52,559 nucleotides of DNA from Ruminococcoides sp052118065. GTDB lineage: Bacteria > Bacillota > Clostridia > Oscillospirales > Acutalibacteraceae. This document shows, in pieces, positions 1 through 8,240 of the stretch. Numbering within the stretch: the stretch's first letter is position 1; every line of letters starts with the position of its first letter. Below the pieces are notes generated by a model. That model was given only the letters and a program-made list of their open reading frames with translations, had not been told where the DNA came from and searched no databases. Location of the stretch: the NCBI GenBank assembly GCA_052118065.1, contig JBQKHY010000016.1, positions 1 to 52,559 on the forward strand. The letters are read 5' to 3'. The translations under genes and the position numbers were made by a program.

Positions 1-111
1 TTCTGGTTTTTTGTCAATTCCATTTTAACGGATTTTTCAAATTTATGCTCTACTTTTTTATATTTTTTTCGTAGGCTCTATTTTTCTTACCCCAACATTT
101 ATTATAGAGCC
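1..111 (-). mobile_element. End of a probable ISL3-like insertion sequence, cut by the window edge
   Basis: Read on the minus strand from 111 inward, the sequence begins GGCTCTATAATAAATG and runs into TTGGGG, which resembles ISL3-family terminal repeats (GGCTCTT-type followed by a TGTTGGG block). The same GGCTCTA motif recurs as an inverted copy at 72-81, giving a 10-bp stem with 104-113. An ATG on the minus strand at 21-23 opens a frame (MELTKNQ) that leaves the window and could be the transposase N-terminus, but it has no clear ribosome binding site. The family call is from memory of the terminal repeat only; the transposase itself is outside the window. Confidence 0.4.
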
Positions 112-372
112 TATAAAATTAAAAGTTGTAATAAGTCAAAAGATTGTATTTTAAGTTGTCTATATTGCTTGTATTTGTTTGGTGAAAATGTTATTGATGA
201 GATTTTCCTATTATTAAATGACAATGATTATCATATTCGATTATCTGCCATATCTATTTTAGAAGAAATCGTTAACAATGATAATTTAGATATTATAACA
301 AGTAAATTAAATGATAGATTAAAAATTGAAGATTGTAGTTCAGTTATTGATAAGATTAAAAATTTTAAATAA
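112..372 (+). pseudogene. 3' fragment of a HEAT-repeat-like gene
   Basis: An open frame runs from the inner boundary of the IS-like end through to a TAA at 370-372. It has no start codon with a ribosome binding site; the first candidate is a TTG at 169. The readable part contains an amphipathic helical pair (VIDEIFLLLNDNDYHIRLSA then ISILEEIVNNDN) typical of a HEAT-like helical repeat. The simplest reading is that IS insertion at about 111 removed the 5' end of a helical-repeat protein gene. No function can be assigned, and the frame could also be fortuitous in A+T-rich DNA. Confidence 0.4.
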
Positions 373-392
373 ATGGAGTAAATAATCAAAAA

Positions 393-905
393 ATGAAATT
401 AAATATTAGTTGTAAAGTTGGAGTATATTCAAACCCAATAAAGATAACATTTAACAACCAATCAAAAATATTGACTGATAATAATTCAGGTGTATCTTTT
501 GATTTTGATGCCGATACAGAATATGAACTAACAATAGAACAAATACATAAAGATAAAGAAAGTGTTCCAACAAGAGTAACTAATATTGTTTTAAATATTA
601 TTTCACATTATATTTCTGCCTCAGCTAAGATGGAAAAGTCATTTGATTATGTAAATTACGGTGGTGTTAGGCCATACTTATTATGTCTCATGCAAGATAA
701 TATTTCCTTTTCTAAAAAAGAGTTCGGCATAATTATCGAACTCTTTTTTCTAACGCAATTTGAATTATTTATTCTTATTCTCTTAATTTTGCCATTAGTA
801 CTAGGTCACTGTTATCCAGTACGCCATCATTATTTATATCACATGCTATCATGGCTTCATCAGTTAAACCTTCTAATCCCAGTAAAAAATTCATATATGA
901 GTTAG
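393..905 (+). pseudogene. 5' fragment of an unrecognised gene running through a terminator
   Basis: ATG at 393 has a distant GGAG at 375-378. The first 90 or so residues look like genuine protein: alternating hydrophobic strands (KLNISCKVGVYSNPIKITF), then VTNIVLNIISHYI. The frame then runs straight through the strong hairpin terminator at 714-749 and into the antisense of the downstream dockerin gene, where it reads as unlikely sequence. The real coding part therefore probably ends before about 700, and the gene is a 3'-truncated remnant. I do not recognise the family. The closeness of the previous fragment suggests both belong to one degraded locus. Confidence 0.35.
714..749. terminator. 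Bidirectional Rho-independent terminator
   Basis: A 13-bp perfect stem AAAAAAGAGTTCG/CGAACTCTTTTTT with a 10-nt loop is flanked by A and T runs, so it can work on both strands. It serves the plus-strand fragment and the minus-strand dockerin gene ending at 775. Confidence 0.85.
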
Positions 906-2094
906 TATCCTTACTATTTACTGTACCTGTACAATTAACATCACCTTTAATTATGAAAGTTCTCTCAATCAATTCATTATTTCTTGTGAACCTTACAATC
1001 ATTCCCGTACCGATTTTACCACTTGAAACTACACTGCCATTTTTAATAAAAACAACATCATATCCATCATAACTAACATTTTTCTTAAAAGTTGCAATAG
1101 TTGTGTTAGGACTTACACCGGTAATGTATTTATCACCTATAGTATATGCATTAGTATAAATACCATATGTTTTAGTATCGTTATTTTCAATTGTCCTAGG
1201 TGTATTTGTCTTTTTACTTTTTAATTCACTGGTTTTTACAATATAAATATTGCTTCCTTTGGTTACTATAATTCTATCCTTATAACCAAACAAATTATCA
1301 ATATTAAAATTAAAAGAATATTCTTTATTTGTTGAACTATTAAAATCTGAATATACAATTTTATTTCCACTTATTTTTGCAATACCATTTGATAATAAGG
1401 CAGTTTTGTTTTCTTTATAATTACCATACTTAGTATTATTAAACAATGTACATATCTTTCCGTTACCACAATAATATTCATCATTAACCATAGAAATAGG
1501 GAATATGTTGTAATCATTTGATGTGGAATAAATGGTGTTTCCTTTTATATAATATAAACCTGAAGATGTTAACACAAATTGATAAGTGCCATTAGTAGTA
1601 TCTATTTGATTAATATTACTATCAAATTGATATGTATTCACTAAATTTCCTTTTGAACTGTATTTATGTAGCAAAGTTCTATCGTAATAATCTACAAAAT
1701 AATAGTTATTACCTTTATCTACAGAACAAAGAGACCACCTTGTTTTTGTCCCGTCATTCATAGTTATAGTTTCATACTTACCACTATTATAATTAAACCT
1801 TACAACACCTATTTTACCCTTTATATTATCAGAAAAGAAATGAAAATAACTACCGGTAAAATTACACTTTGTAATTTCAGCATCCGTTTTAATTGTGCTA
1901 TAACCATAACCTATTTTATTAACAACAGCAGTTCTATCCTTTACACTAACAATATAGTCATTCTTACTGTCAGCAAAGTAATATAACTTACTGTTATTTA
2001 GGAATTTATAACTTGTCCTTGTAACACAATTAGCACTAAAGCAACTTGATAGTATCAATAATATAGAAATCAAAATTATTAATATGCGTTTCAT
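775..2094 (-). CDS. Dockerin-bearing lipoprotein
   Basis: Secreted lipoprotein of 439 residues. The start at 2094 places the Lys-Arg N-region directly before a hydrophobic stretch and a lipobox-like LSSC; an in-frame TTG at 2109 is less likely. The body is rich in Tyr/Asn beta strands with repeated YYFVD/YYIKG elements, suggesting a beta-propeller-like fold. The C-terminus carries a type I dockerin: two Ca-binding loops, DVNCTGTVNSKD and DINNDGVLDNSD, about 30 residues apart, each followed by a hydrophobic helix. Dockerins plug proteins into cohesin-bearing scaffolds in cellulosome- or amylosome-forming ruminococci, so this protein is probably displayed or docked at the cell surface. No catalytic domain is recognisable; a ligand-binding role is inference. 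The gene stands alone. Confidence 0.75.
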   Translation of the reverse strand: MKRILIILISILLILSSCFSANCVTRTSYKFLNNSKLYYFADSKNDYIVSVKDRTAVVNKIGYGYSTIKTDAEITKCNFTGSYFHFFSDNIKGKIGVVRFNYNSGKYETITMNDGTKTRWSLCSVDKGNNYYFVDYYDRTLLHKYSSKGNLVNTYQFDSNINQIDTTNGTYQFVLTSSGLYYIKGNTIYSTSNDYNIFPISMVNDEYYCGNGKICTLFNNTKYGNYKENKTALLSNGIAKISGNKIVYSDFNSSTNKEYSFNFNIDNLFGYKDRIIVTKGSNIYIVKTSELKSKKTNTPRTIENNDTKTYGIYTNAYTIGDKYITGVSPNTTIATFKKNVSYDGYDVVFIKNGSVVSSGKIGTGMIVRFTRNNELIERTFIIKGDVNCTGTVNSKDTNSYMNFLLGLEGLTDEAMIACDINNDGVLDNSDLVLMAKLRE

Positions 2095-2233
2095 ACAAAA
2101 CACCAACATATCTACAAAATATTATATTTAGATTATACAATAATATTTTGCCATATTGTTGTTTTAGTAATTAACTTTCACATATTTTTTATTTGAGCGA
2201 AATAACTATGAAAAATTTATAAAAAATTTCTAA

Positions 2234-2262
2234 TTGTATATGCATTTACAATAACTTATAAT
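2234..2262 (+). promoter_or_regulatory. Sigma-A-type promoter of the broken radical SAM gene
   Basis: TTGTAT at 2234-2239, a 17-bp spacer and TATAAT at 2257-2262, 30 bp upstream of the ATG at 2293. The promoter looks intact although the gene is broken. Confidence 0.6.
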
Positions 2263-2292
2263 TGCAATAATAAGTAGAAAAGAGGAATGGTT

Positions 2293-2939
2293 ATGCCTGC
2301 AACAAGTATTTTAATTAAACCTGCATCATCAGCTTGTAATATCAATTGTAGTTATTGTTTTTACAAAAAGTTATCTGCTAAAAAGGCTTTCAGTTTCAAC
2401 AATACATACCTTGTCTTGATGATAGTGATACAAAGTCAGAATGGTCTTTAGATGCTGATACATATGGAAGCTTTCTCTGTGAACTGTTTGATATTTGGTA
2501 TGATGATTATGTGCATGGTGGTAATATTGATATAAGAATGTTCTCTAATTGGGTACAAATGGCTGCCGGATATATGCCTGAATCTTGTGGTATGTCAGGT
2601 AAATGTAATTGTTATTTTGTAGTTGAAGGGAATGGTAATATTTATCCTTGTGACTTTTACTGTACAGATGAGTGGAAACTTGGAACAATTGATGATGATT
2701 TCAATAATTTAATTAAGTCAGATAAGGCAAAGAGTTTTGTAAGTTGTTCTTTGCCTGTAAATGATAAATGTAAGAAATGCAAATATTTATATTTATGTCG
2801 TGGTGGTTGCAGAAGATGGAGAGAGCCATTTATAAATGGTGAACCATCCTTAAACTGTTTATGTGGTGCATATGAAAAGTTCTTTGAACACTGCATTGAT
2901 AGAATATATTTGTTAGCTAATATCATAAAAAATAAATAA
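2293..2939 (+). pseudogene. Anaerobic sulfatase-maturating radical SAM enzyme, internally deleted
   Basis: The N-terminal piece reads MPATSILIKPASSACNINCS and then YCF, with the radical SAM cluster motif CxxxCxxC, and is preceded by a ribosome binding site. After about 35 codons the frame is lost. In another frame the sequence resumes as QYIPCLDDSD...SEWSLDADTYGSFLCELFD, which matches the middle of anSME proteins. It continues to an intact SPASM domain with cysteines in CGMSGKCNCYFVV, YPCDFYC, CKKCKYLYLCRGGC and NCLCGAYEKF. The family is normally about 370-400 residues, so roughly half, including most of the SAM barrel, is missing. These enzymes convert a sulfatase Cys or Ser to formylglycine. 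The gene cannot make an active enzyme. An IS remnant follows immediately. Confidence 0.8.
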
Positions 2940-2964
2940 ATCTATATTAAGTTGGTTCATAATG

Positions 2965-2992
2965 AACTGCCCCAGTTTGTGCGGACAGTACA
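2965..2992. mobile_element. Lone terminal inverted repeat of an IS3-family (IS150-group-like) element
   Basis: On the minus strand from 2992 the sequence reads TGTACTGTCCGCACAAACTG followed by GGGCAGTT. The TGTACTG start and overall shape match IS150-group terminal repeats as I recall them. No transposase is nearby, so this is a solo end left by deletion. It sits exactly between two truncated genes. Confidence 0.5.
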
Positions 2993-3017
2993 AAAAGAGC
3001 CTACTTGATGTAAATAA

Positions 3018-3464
3018 TTAATTGCTCAAGCGTTACTTAATGACCCTAAAATTCTTATTCTTGATGAACCTACTGCCGGTCTTGACCCTAAGGAAAGAAT
3101 TAGAATTCGTAACTTTATCAGTGAAATAGCTGAAGATAAAATTGTTTTGATTTCAACTTATGTAGTATCTGACATTGAATTTATTGCCAAGGAAATTATC
3201 CTACTAAAGCAAGGTAAACTTGTGTCACATGATACTTGTCCAAACCTTGTAAGTGAAATTGAAAACAAGGTAGTTGAAGTTGAAATTGATAGGGAAGAAC
3301 TAAAGTATTATCAAGATAATTACAGAGTTTCTAACCTATATCATAATGGTGAAAAGATTGTTGTTAGATTAGTGACAGATAACCCTCCTGAAAATCACTA
3401 TTCTAAAATTGTAAAACCAACCCTTGAAGACCTTTACCTTTATGTCTTTGAACAGGGATTGTAA
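3018..3464 (+). pseudogene. 3' half of an ABC transporter ATPase gene
   Basis: The frame opens after an in-frame TAA at 3015-3017 with AQALLNDPKILILDEPTAGL, i.e. the region following the signature motif, Walker B and D-loop of a drug- or bacitracin-type ABC ATPase. Walker A, Q-loop and signature are missing. The H-loop reads LISTYVVSDIE where the family has STHVVSDIE, so the catalytic His has become Tyr (TAT for CAT), consistent with relaxed selection. The C-terminal beta domain continues to FEQGL. The first usable start in frame (TTG at 3147) lacks a ribosome binding site. Deletion of the 5' half probably accompanied the IS event just upstream. Confidence 0.8.
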
Positions 3465-3506
3465 TAAAATTACTTATAACTAGATTTTTATAATAAACAC
3501 CTTCCT

Positions 3507-3537
3507 AAAAACCACAAATATAGTGTTGTGGTTTTTT
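3507..3537 (+). terminator. Rho-independent terminator after the ABC remnant
   Basis: An 11-bp stem AAAAACCACAA/TTGTGGTTTTT with an 8-nt loop, continuing into T residues. It insulates the agr operon that starts at 3625. Confidence 0.8.
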
Positions 3538-3624
3538 ACTAATTAATAACTTCTTAAAAGTATAATTTCTCAACATTCTTGAAATAAATCGTATAATCTG
3601 TTATATTAAAGTAGGGGTGGATTA

Positions 3625-4341
3625 ATGCTAAAAATTGCAGTTGTGGATGACGATATGGTATTTGTAAATAAGTTATCCAATATTATAGCTAAGACTTGTA
3701 ATCAGTCAAAAATAGAATATTCATTACAGAAATATTCAAACGGTATGGATATTTTATCTAACTATTCACAGTTTCATCTAATTTTTCTTGATATTGAAAT
3801 GCCTTTCTGTAACGGTATTGAAACTGCTGAAAAAATAAATAAATTAAAAGGTAATTCTCAAGTACCTTTATTTGTATTTGTTACAAGCCATGATGAACTT
3901 GTTTTTGAAGCACTGAAAAGTTATCCTTATACATTTATCAGAAAAAGCAGTATGGAAACTGATGTAGCTGAATGTATAAAGCATATTAATGATTCTTTAA
4001 GAATAGATGACAATACTATCTTTTTGCATGCAGGTAGAAAAGATGTTGCTGTAAATGTTGATGATATTATTTTTCTGGATAAAATTAATAATTATGTGAT
4101 TTTCCATACTGAAAATGGTGATTATAAAGTAAGAAGCAACATTAATAAAGAATTCAAAAAAATTTGTGACTATGGGTTTGTTAGGCCTCACATTGGTTAT
4201 GTAGTTAATAATAATTATATTCAATACATAGCCAGTGACAGTATTTTATTAAAAAACAATATTAGTGTTCCTCTTAACAAGAAATACAAAGAAGCAGTGA
4301 AAACTGAATTCTTTAACTGGATAGGTGATAGGGATGTTTAA
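3625..4341 (+). CDS. agrA: AgrA-like LytTR response regulator
   Basis: Transcription regulator of 238 residues. Residues 1-125 are a receiver domain: acidic pair VVDDD, phospho-acceptor Asp in LIFLDIEMPFCNG, conserved Thr/Ser in FVFVTSHDE, and Lys in FIRKSS. Residues ~140-235 are a LytTR DNA-binding domain (NTIFLHAGRKDVAVNVDDIIF...VRPHIGYVVNNNYI). The start follows AGGGGTGG at a proper distance. The gene overlaps the next kinase gene by 8 nt and heads an operon with agrC, agrB and agrD, so it should be phosphorylated by that kinase in response to the AgrD-derived peptide. A TATAAT at 3592-3597 may be its -10 box, but I see no good -35. The order A-C-B-D differs from staphylococcal B-D-C-A. 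Confidence 0.88.
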   Translation: MLKIAVVDDDMVFVNKLSNIIAKTCNQSKIEYSLQKYSNGMDILSNYSQFHLIFLDIEMPFCNGIETAEKINKLKGNSQVPLFVFVTSHDELVFEALKSYPYTFIRKSSMETDVAECIKHINDSLRIDDNTIFLHAGRKDVAVNVDDIIFLDKINNYVIFHTENGDYKVRSNINKEFKKICDYGFVRPHIGYVVNNNYIQYIASDSILLKNNISVPLNKKYKEAVKTEFFNWIGDRDV

Positions 4342-5668
4342 TTATGTTTTTGAAATAACCGTCAATTTATTGCAGTCCATTTATTTTGTAGGATTCTTTC
4401 TCTTATTCTTAGGTGGTAAGTTTTCAACAAGAAAGAATATAATTCTTTTATCAATATTTATTGCACTTAATTTTGCAGTTCTAACATATTTTACATACAA
4501 TCAACCCAACATTGTTATGCTTGATATGTTTATAGGAATTATATTATATGAAATATATTGTATTACTTGTCTTAAAGGTGAGTTGGCAATTAAGCTAATA
4601 CTTCCATTTATAGTATCATTAATAAATACAATCATATCTTATGGTTTTGTTTATTCATCATCCATAATTTCCGGTGTAACTTTTGAAGAATTAATTACAA
4701 AGTCAAGCTTTTTTAGATATTTATTTGTTGTTCTTGCTAATCTAGCTACAATGGTTGTTTTATTTATAATGTGGCGAACTAAAGCTAAAACATATAGCTT
4801 GAAGAAAGTTTCTAATGTTATTGCATTTGTAGTTATTCCACTATTAGCTATGATGATTTTGTATATAACAATGTACATAATGATACTTACCAATTTCCAA
4901 TCTAACATAATTATCTTACTTTCAATAATTTGTATCAGTATGATTGTAATTGCAGGAATAGTGTGGTTTATGATAGCCAGAATAAATAAGGATAATGAAA
5001 TTAAAACAAAACTATTATTATCAGAACAAAAAGCTAATTTATATAAACAAAATATAATCAGTTCTAATAGCCAAATTGAAACTATTAAATTGTTAAAACA
5101 TGATATGAAGAATAATATATTATGTATTGATGCTTTAATTGAAAAAGAAAATTATGATGAAGCACATAATATCTGTCATAGCTTAACTAATAAGTACACA
5201 TCTATAGGAACAATAGTAAATACTGAAAATTATTTATTAAATGCAGTACTAAATGTTGAAATTGAAAAAGCTAAAAGCTATGAAATACCCATTAAACTAA
5301 GCATTACTAATGACTTAAAAATGTTTAAAAACAGTTCTGATATTATTTCATTAATCGGTAATATTCTTGATAATGCAATTTCATATTTATCTAAAAACAA
5401 AGTAAAAAACAATGAAATTAATTTTTCTACAGGGTATGAAGGTTCTTATTCCATTATAAAATGTAGAAACAATATACTCGATTCTGTATTATTTAATAAT
5501 CCTTCACTAAAAACCGATAAGGAAGATAAAGATAATCATGGTAAAGGAATCACAATAATTAATAGCATTGCTCATAAATATAATGGAGATGTAATTATAA
5601 AAGAAAGAAATAAAGAATTTATAATTACTGTGATTTTAGACAATAGAAGTTTACCAGAAAACCTCTGA
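4334..5668 (+). CDS. agrC: AgrC-like GHKL sensor histidine kinase
   Basis: Membrane receptor kinase of 444 residues, start ATG 4334 (an in-frame GTG at 4325 overlaps the ribosome binding site AGGTGAT and is less likely). Residues 1-215 contain six or seven hydrophobic segments forming the peptide-sensing module. A coiled-coil linker leads to the H-box LLKHDMKNNIL with the phosphorylated His, then the ATPase domain with N-box GNILDNAISYL and G-box DNHGKGITIIN. This is the HATPase_c_5/GHKL arrangement of AgrC. It is followed after 62 nt by agrB. It should bind the cyclic peptide made from AgrD and phosphorylate AgrA. Confidence 0.87.
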   Translation: MFNYVFEITVNLLQSIYFVGFFLLFLGGKFSTRKNIILLSIFIALNFAVLTYFTYNQPNIVMLDMFIGIILYEIYCITCLKGELAIKLILPFIVSLINTIISYGFVYSSSIISGVTFEELITKSSFFRYLFVVLANLATMVVLFIMWRTKAKTYSLKKVSNVIAFVVIPLLAMMILYITMYIMILTNFQSNIIILLSIICISMIVIAGIVWFMIARINKDNEIKTKLLLSEQKANLYKQNIISSNSQIETIKLLKHDMKNNILCIDALIEKENYDEAHNICHSLTNKYTSIGTIVNTENYLLNAVLNVEIEKAKSYEIPIKLSITNDLKMFKNSSDIISLIGNILDNAISYLSKNKVKNNEINFSTGYEGSYSIIKCRNNILDSVLFNNPSLKTDKEDKDNHGKGITIINSIAHKYNGDVIIKERNKEFIITVILDNRSLPENL

Positions 5669-5730
5669 TTTTTACCAAGTTAATACATAGTATGTGAAAA
5701 TGTGCTACTCTTTTCGTAGGTGATGTGTAT

Positions 5731-6324
5731 ATGTTACATAGACTTTCCGAAAGAATAGCACTTTCTGTTTGCAATGATAGTGATAAAGTTCCACTAGATA
5801 TATATATTTATGGTTTTGAACTGTTAGTATCATCTGTAATTGAAACAATTAGTTTATTATTAATTGGACTTTTAACAGGGAAATTAATAGATACAATAAT
5901 TTTTATTATTTCTTTTTCAAGTATCAGAGTATTTAGTGGAGGCTATCACGCAAACTCTTATTTAAAGTGTTTTATAGTAACAGTTGCATATTATTTATTA
6001 GTTCTATTTTCTGCTGATATTATGCTAGCTTTCCCTAATAGAACAATTATATTAATCGCTATTATAACTTTGTTTTTATCCCTTATATTATTCATCTTAA
6101 TGAGTCCGGTAAAAAGCAAAGGCAAATCAATATTAAATTATAAAAAACAAAAGATACTTTCAATCATTTCTCTATATATAAACGCTATATTGCCAATCAT
6201 CTTGTTAACTATTTATCAAAACAACATATTAATCATAGTGTATCCCACAATAATATGTGTGGATGTATTGATTATTATAGAAAGTTTGAAAAAAGGAGAT
6301 GAGAAAAATGAAAGAAAAGATTAG
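5731..6324 (+). CDS. agrB: AgrB-like autoinducer-processing membrane protease
   Basis: AccessoryB-family integral membrane cysteine protease of about 197 residues. ATG 5731 is chosen because it follows AGGTG at 5718-5722 by 8 nt; a GTG at 5725 would add two residues. The catalytic pair is visible: His in RVFSGGYHANSYLKC and Cys nine residues later. Five to six hydrophobic helices surround it (VSSVIETISLLLIGL, IIFIISFSSI, FIVTVAYYLLVLF, IILIAIITLFLSLILF, ILPIILLTIY). AgrB cleaves the AgrD C-terminal tail and closes the ring of the signal peptide. Its last 17 nt overlap the start of agrD in another frame, as expected for translational coupling. Confidence 0.88.
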   Translation: MLHRLSERIALSVCNDSDKVPLDIYIYGFELLVSSVIETISLLLIGLLTGKLIDTIIFIISFSSIRVFSGGYHANSYLKCFIVTVAYYLLVLFSADIMLAFPNRTIILIAIITLFLSLILFILMSPVKSKGKSILNYKKQKILSIISLYINAILPIILLTIYQNNILIIVYPTIICVDVLIIIESLKKGDEKNERKD

Positions 6325-6451
6325 TGAAGTACTTAAGAAAATGTCTTTACATGCAGTAAAGGTTTCTTGCAATACTGCATCATTCAATTTCTCAGGTCAA
6401 CCAAAAGAACCTGAATCACTAAAGAAATATATTTCAAATAGAAATAAGTAA
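6308..6451 (+). CDS. agrD: AgrD-like autoinducing peptide precursor
   Basis: A 47-residue ORF starting at ATG 6308 with AAAGGAGATG just upstream, overlapping the 3' end of agrB. It has the three AgrD parts: an N-terminal amphipathic helix (MKEKISEVLKKMSLHAVKVS), a core CNTASFNFSG, and an acidic/prolyl tail QPKEPESLKKYIS resembling the conserved (D/Q)EPxxPxxL tail. In staphylococcal and clostridial AgrD the ring Cys lies about five residues before the tail. Here that position is Ser25 (SFNFS-GQPKEP) and the only Cys (Cys21) lies four residues earlier. The mature signal may therefore be a Ser lactone or an unusually large thiolactone. Identity as AgrD is strong from position and tail; the ring chemistry is inference. 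Confidence 0.85.
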   Translation: MKEKISEVLKKMSLHAVKVSCNTASFNFSGQPKEPESLKKYISNRNK

Positions 6452-6518
6452 TAATAAGTACAATTAAAATACTTATAAAGATTACTAAATTTTTATTTGT
6501 TATAACTTACACACCTTT

Positions 6519-6558
6519 GAAAAGTCACAACAGAAATGTTGTGACTTTTCTATTTTTT
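6519..6558 (+). terminator. Rho-independent terminator of the agr operon
   Basis: A 13-bp perfect stem GAAAAGTCACAAC/GTTGTGACTTTTC with a 6-nt loop, followed by TATTTTTTTC. Confidence 0.9.
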
Positions 6559-6753
6559 TCAAAATAATTATAAAATTTTGCAACACTTTAAGATTTTCAA
6601 AAGTATTATTAATAGATAGAGGTATTATTCTATTATTTATAGCAATTAATTTGTTCAAATTAATAATTATTTTATCCAACATTTGTATAATATGACAATT
6701 GATTTTATCATTCATTGGCATATAATATAGCTAAAGATACGGAGGTGTCTGTT

Positions 6754-7665
6754 ATGAAAAGAAATTTATTATTTGTTAGTTTTATAATATTAGCAATTCT
6801 TTTTACCGGTTGTTCTTTTAAGGATTATAATAGTACTTATAAGAATGAAGAAGGTTATTCTAATTACATAAGCAACAGTAAAACCGGTTGTAAAGATATG
6901 AACAGTTTTGGATTGGTTAGCAATTTGGAAGATGAAAAATCACAAGAATACTATAAAAAGAATTCTCGTGTATGTGGTGATTATTTAATTACCAACTATC
7001 TTGATGGTGTTTGTATCAATCGTTACTTAGGCCATAATAATACAATTAAAATACCTAAAACTTTAGACAATAAACCTGTTATTATGCTAGGAGACTTTAT
7101 CAGTGATGAAAAGTATAATGGTAAAAATCAAATTTATGGAGCTTTTGCAGGTATTAAAGACTGTAAAATCACAATTCCATCAACAGTAAAATATGTTACT
7201 AGCGGTGTACTTTGGGTTTCTTACGATGCAGATACAACCGGATTTACCGGCAAGTATGAAAATGACTTTGCATCAGTTAAAATTGATAAAAACAATCCAT
7301 ATTATACTTATATAGATAATATTATATATACTAAAGATATGAAAACTTTATTATACATAAATTTTTATGATTACTATAATAATGAAGATGGCGAAGATTT
7401 TTATATAGTTGTTGATAATATTGAAAATTTTGAACCTATAAATCAAATGTTATATGGTAATTATCCAATTTATTTTGGCAAAAATATCAAGAAAATTGAT
7501 GCTGATTTCGGAACAGAAGATTCAGGAAATGTTCTTGTTTATTGTTATAAGGGTACTGTAGCTGAAAAATGGGCAAAAAATAAAGGTATATACTATGCAT
7601 TTAATGATAATGATACCACAACTTCTGATGTTGGTGCTGTTCCCGGTCCTTACTGTAGTGATTGA
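6754..7665 (+). CDS. BspA-like (LRR_5-type) lipoprotein
   Basis: Secreted lipoprotein of 303 residues. ATG 6754 is chosen because GGAGGTG lies at 6741-6747 and the protein then begins with a signal peptide ending in the lipobox LFTGC. The mature part contains fragments typical of BspA-like surface leucine-rich proteins: NTIKIPKTLDNKPVIMLG, CKITIPSTVKYVTSGV, YYTYIDNIIYTKDMKTLLYI, and a closing element VLVYCYKGTVAEKWAKNKG. Such proteins are displayed on gut anaerobes and are thought to bind host or microbial ligands; the ligand here is unknown. Two lipoprotein ORFs follow one another in this 1.5-kb stretch. Confidence 0.7.
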   Translation: MKRNLLFVSFIILAILFTGCSFKDYNSTYKNEEGYSNYISNSKTGCKDMNSFGLVSNLEDEKSQEYYKKNSRVCGDYLITNYLDGVCINRYLGHNNTIKIPKTLDNKPVIMLGDFISDEKYNGKNQIYGAFAGIKDCKITIPSTVKYVTSGVLWVSYDADTTGFTGKYENDFASVKIDKNNPYYTYIDNIIYTKDMKTLLYINFYDYYNNEDGEDFYIVVDNIENFEPINQMLYGNYPIYFGKNIKKIDADFGTEDSGNVLVYCYKGTVAEKWAKNKGIYYAFNDNDTTTSDVGAVPGPYCSD

Positions 7666-7747
7666 TTATGTGTACAACAATAGAGTTGCTAAGGCCGGAC
7701 TTGATAGTATAAAGAAAGGTGATAAGATTGTTTTTCACCAAGAATGA
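7658..7747 (+). pseudogene. Short C-terminal remnant, possibly PDZ-like
   Basis: A frame overlapping the end of the preceding gene reads YVYNNRVAKAGLDSIKKGDK and then IVFHQE before a TGA at 7745-7747. The pattern 'A..AGL..I..GD.I' is the classic PDZ-domain ending. There is no upstream start with a ribosome binding site, so it looks like the tail of a lost gene. Twenty-nine residues are too few for certainty. Confidence 0.3.
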
Positions 7748-7767
7748 AATAAAAAAGTGAGGTTGTT

Positions 7768-8193
7768 ATGAAAAAAGGTAGAATAATATTAGTGTTAGCT
7801 TTAACATTAATTTTGGTAACACTTAGTGGTTGCTTTTACAAAGATGATAATATTATAACTGATTGCAAAACCGGTAAGGTTGTTGCATCCTTTTCAACTA
7901 AAGAGCATGAAAAGGAAGCTATATTACTTACTAATGCTACTAATTATACTGAAAACAAAGAAACAAAAATAAAGTCAAAACCTAAGTATCTTGTACATTT
8001 TGTTGACCCTAAAGATTCTATTAATGATGTTTATTATTACATATATATTGAAAATAATAATATCTATGTTCAATTTGATACGGTTAAGATAAAAGAGCTA
8101 ATAGACAAATTCGATGTAGGTTTAGATGATTCTATAAAAAGGACTACTGTAATGACAGTAAAAGATTTAGATTCTGTATTAGTGCTTAAATAA
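7768..8193 (+). CDS. Small hypothetical lipoprotein
   Basis: A 141-residue protein starting at ATG 7768 after a GTGAGG-type ribosome binding site. It begins MKKGRIILVLALTLILVTLS followed by GC, a clear lipoprotein signal with the lipidated Cys at about residue 22. The mature part is a mixed alpha/beta domain with a Tyr-rich strand (DVYYYIYIENNNIYVQFDTV) and a terminal VKDLDSVLVLK. I do not recognise the family. It is followed by a strong terminator. Confidence 0.6.
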   Translation: MKKGRIILVLALTLILVTLSGCFYKDDNIITDCKTGKVVASFSTKEHEKEAILLTNATNYTENKETKIKSKPKYLVHFVDPKDSINDVYYYIYIENNNIYVQFDTVKIKELIDKFDVGLDDSIKRTTVMTVKDLDSVLVLK

Positions 8194-8205
8194 AATCATA
8201 GTATT

Positions 8206-8236
8206 AAAGCCTTGGATTATTTCCAAGGCTTTTTGT
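8206..8236. terminator. Rho-independent terminator
   Basis: A 10-bp stem AAAGCCTTGG/CCAAGGCTTT (8206-8215 with 8223-8232) with a 7-nt loop and a following TT run. It lies between the convergent lipoprotein gene and deoxyribosyltransferase gene. Confidence 0.8.
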
Positions 8237-8240
8237 ATAA

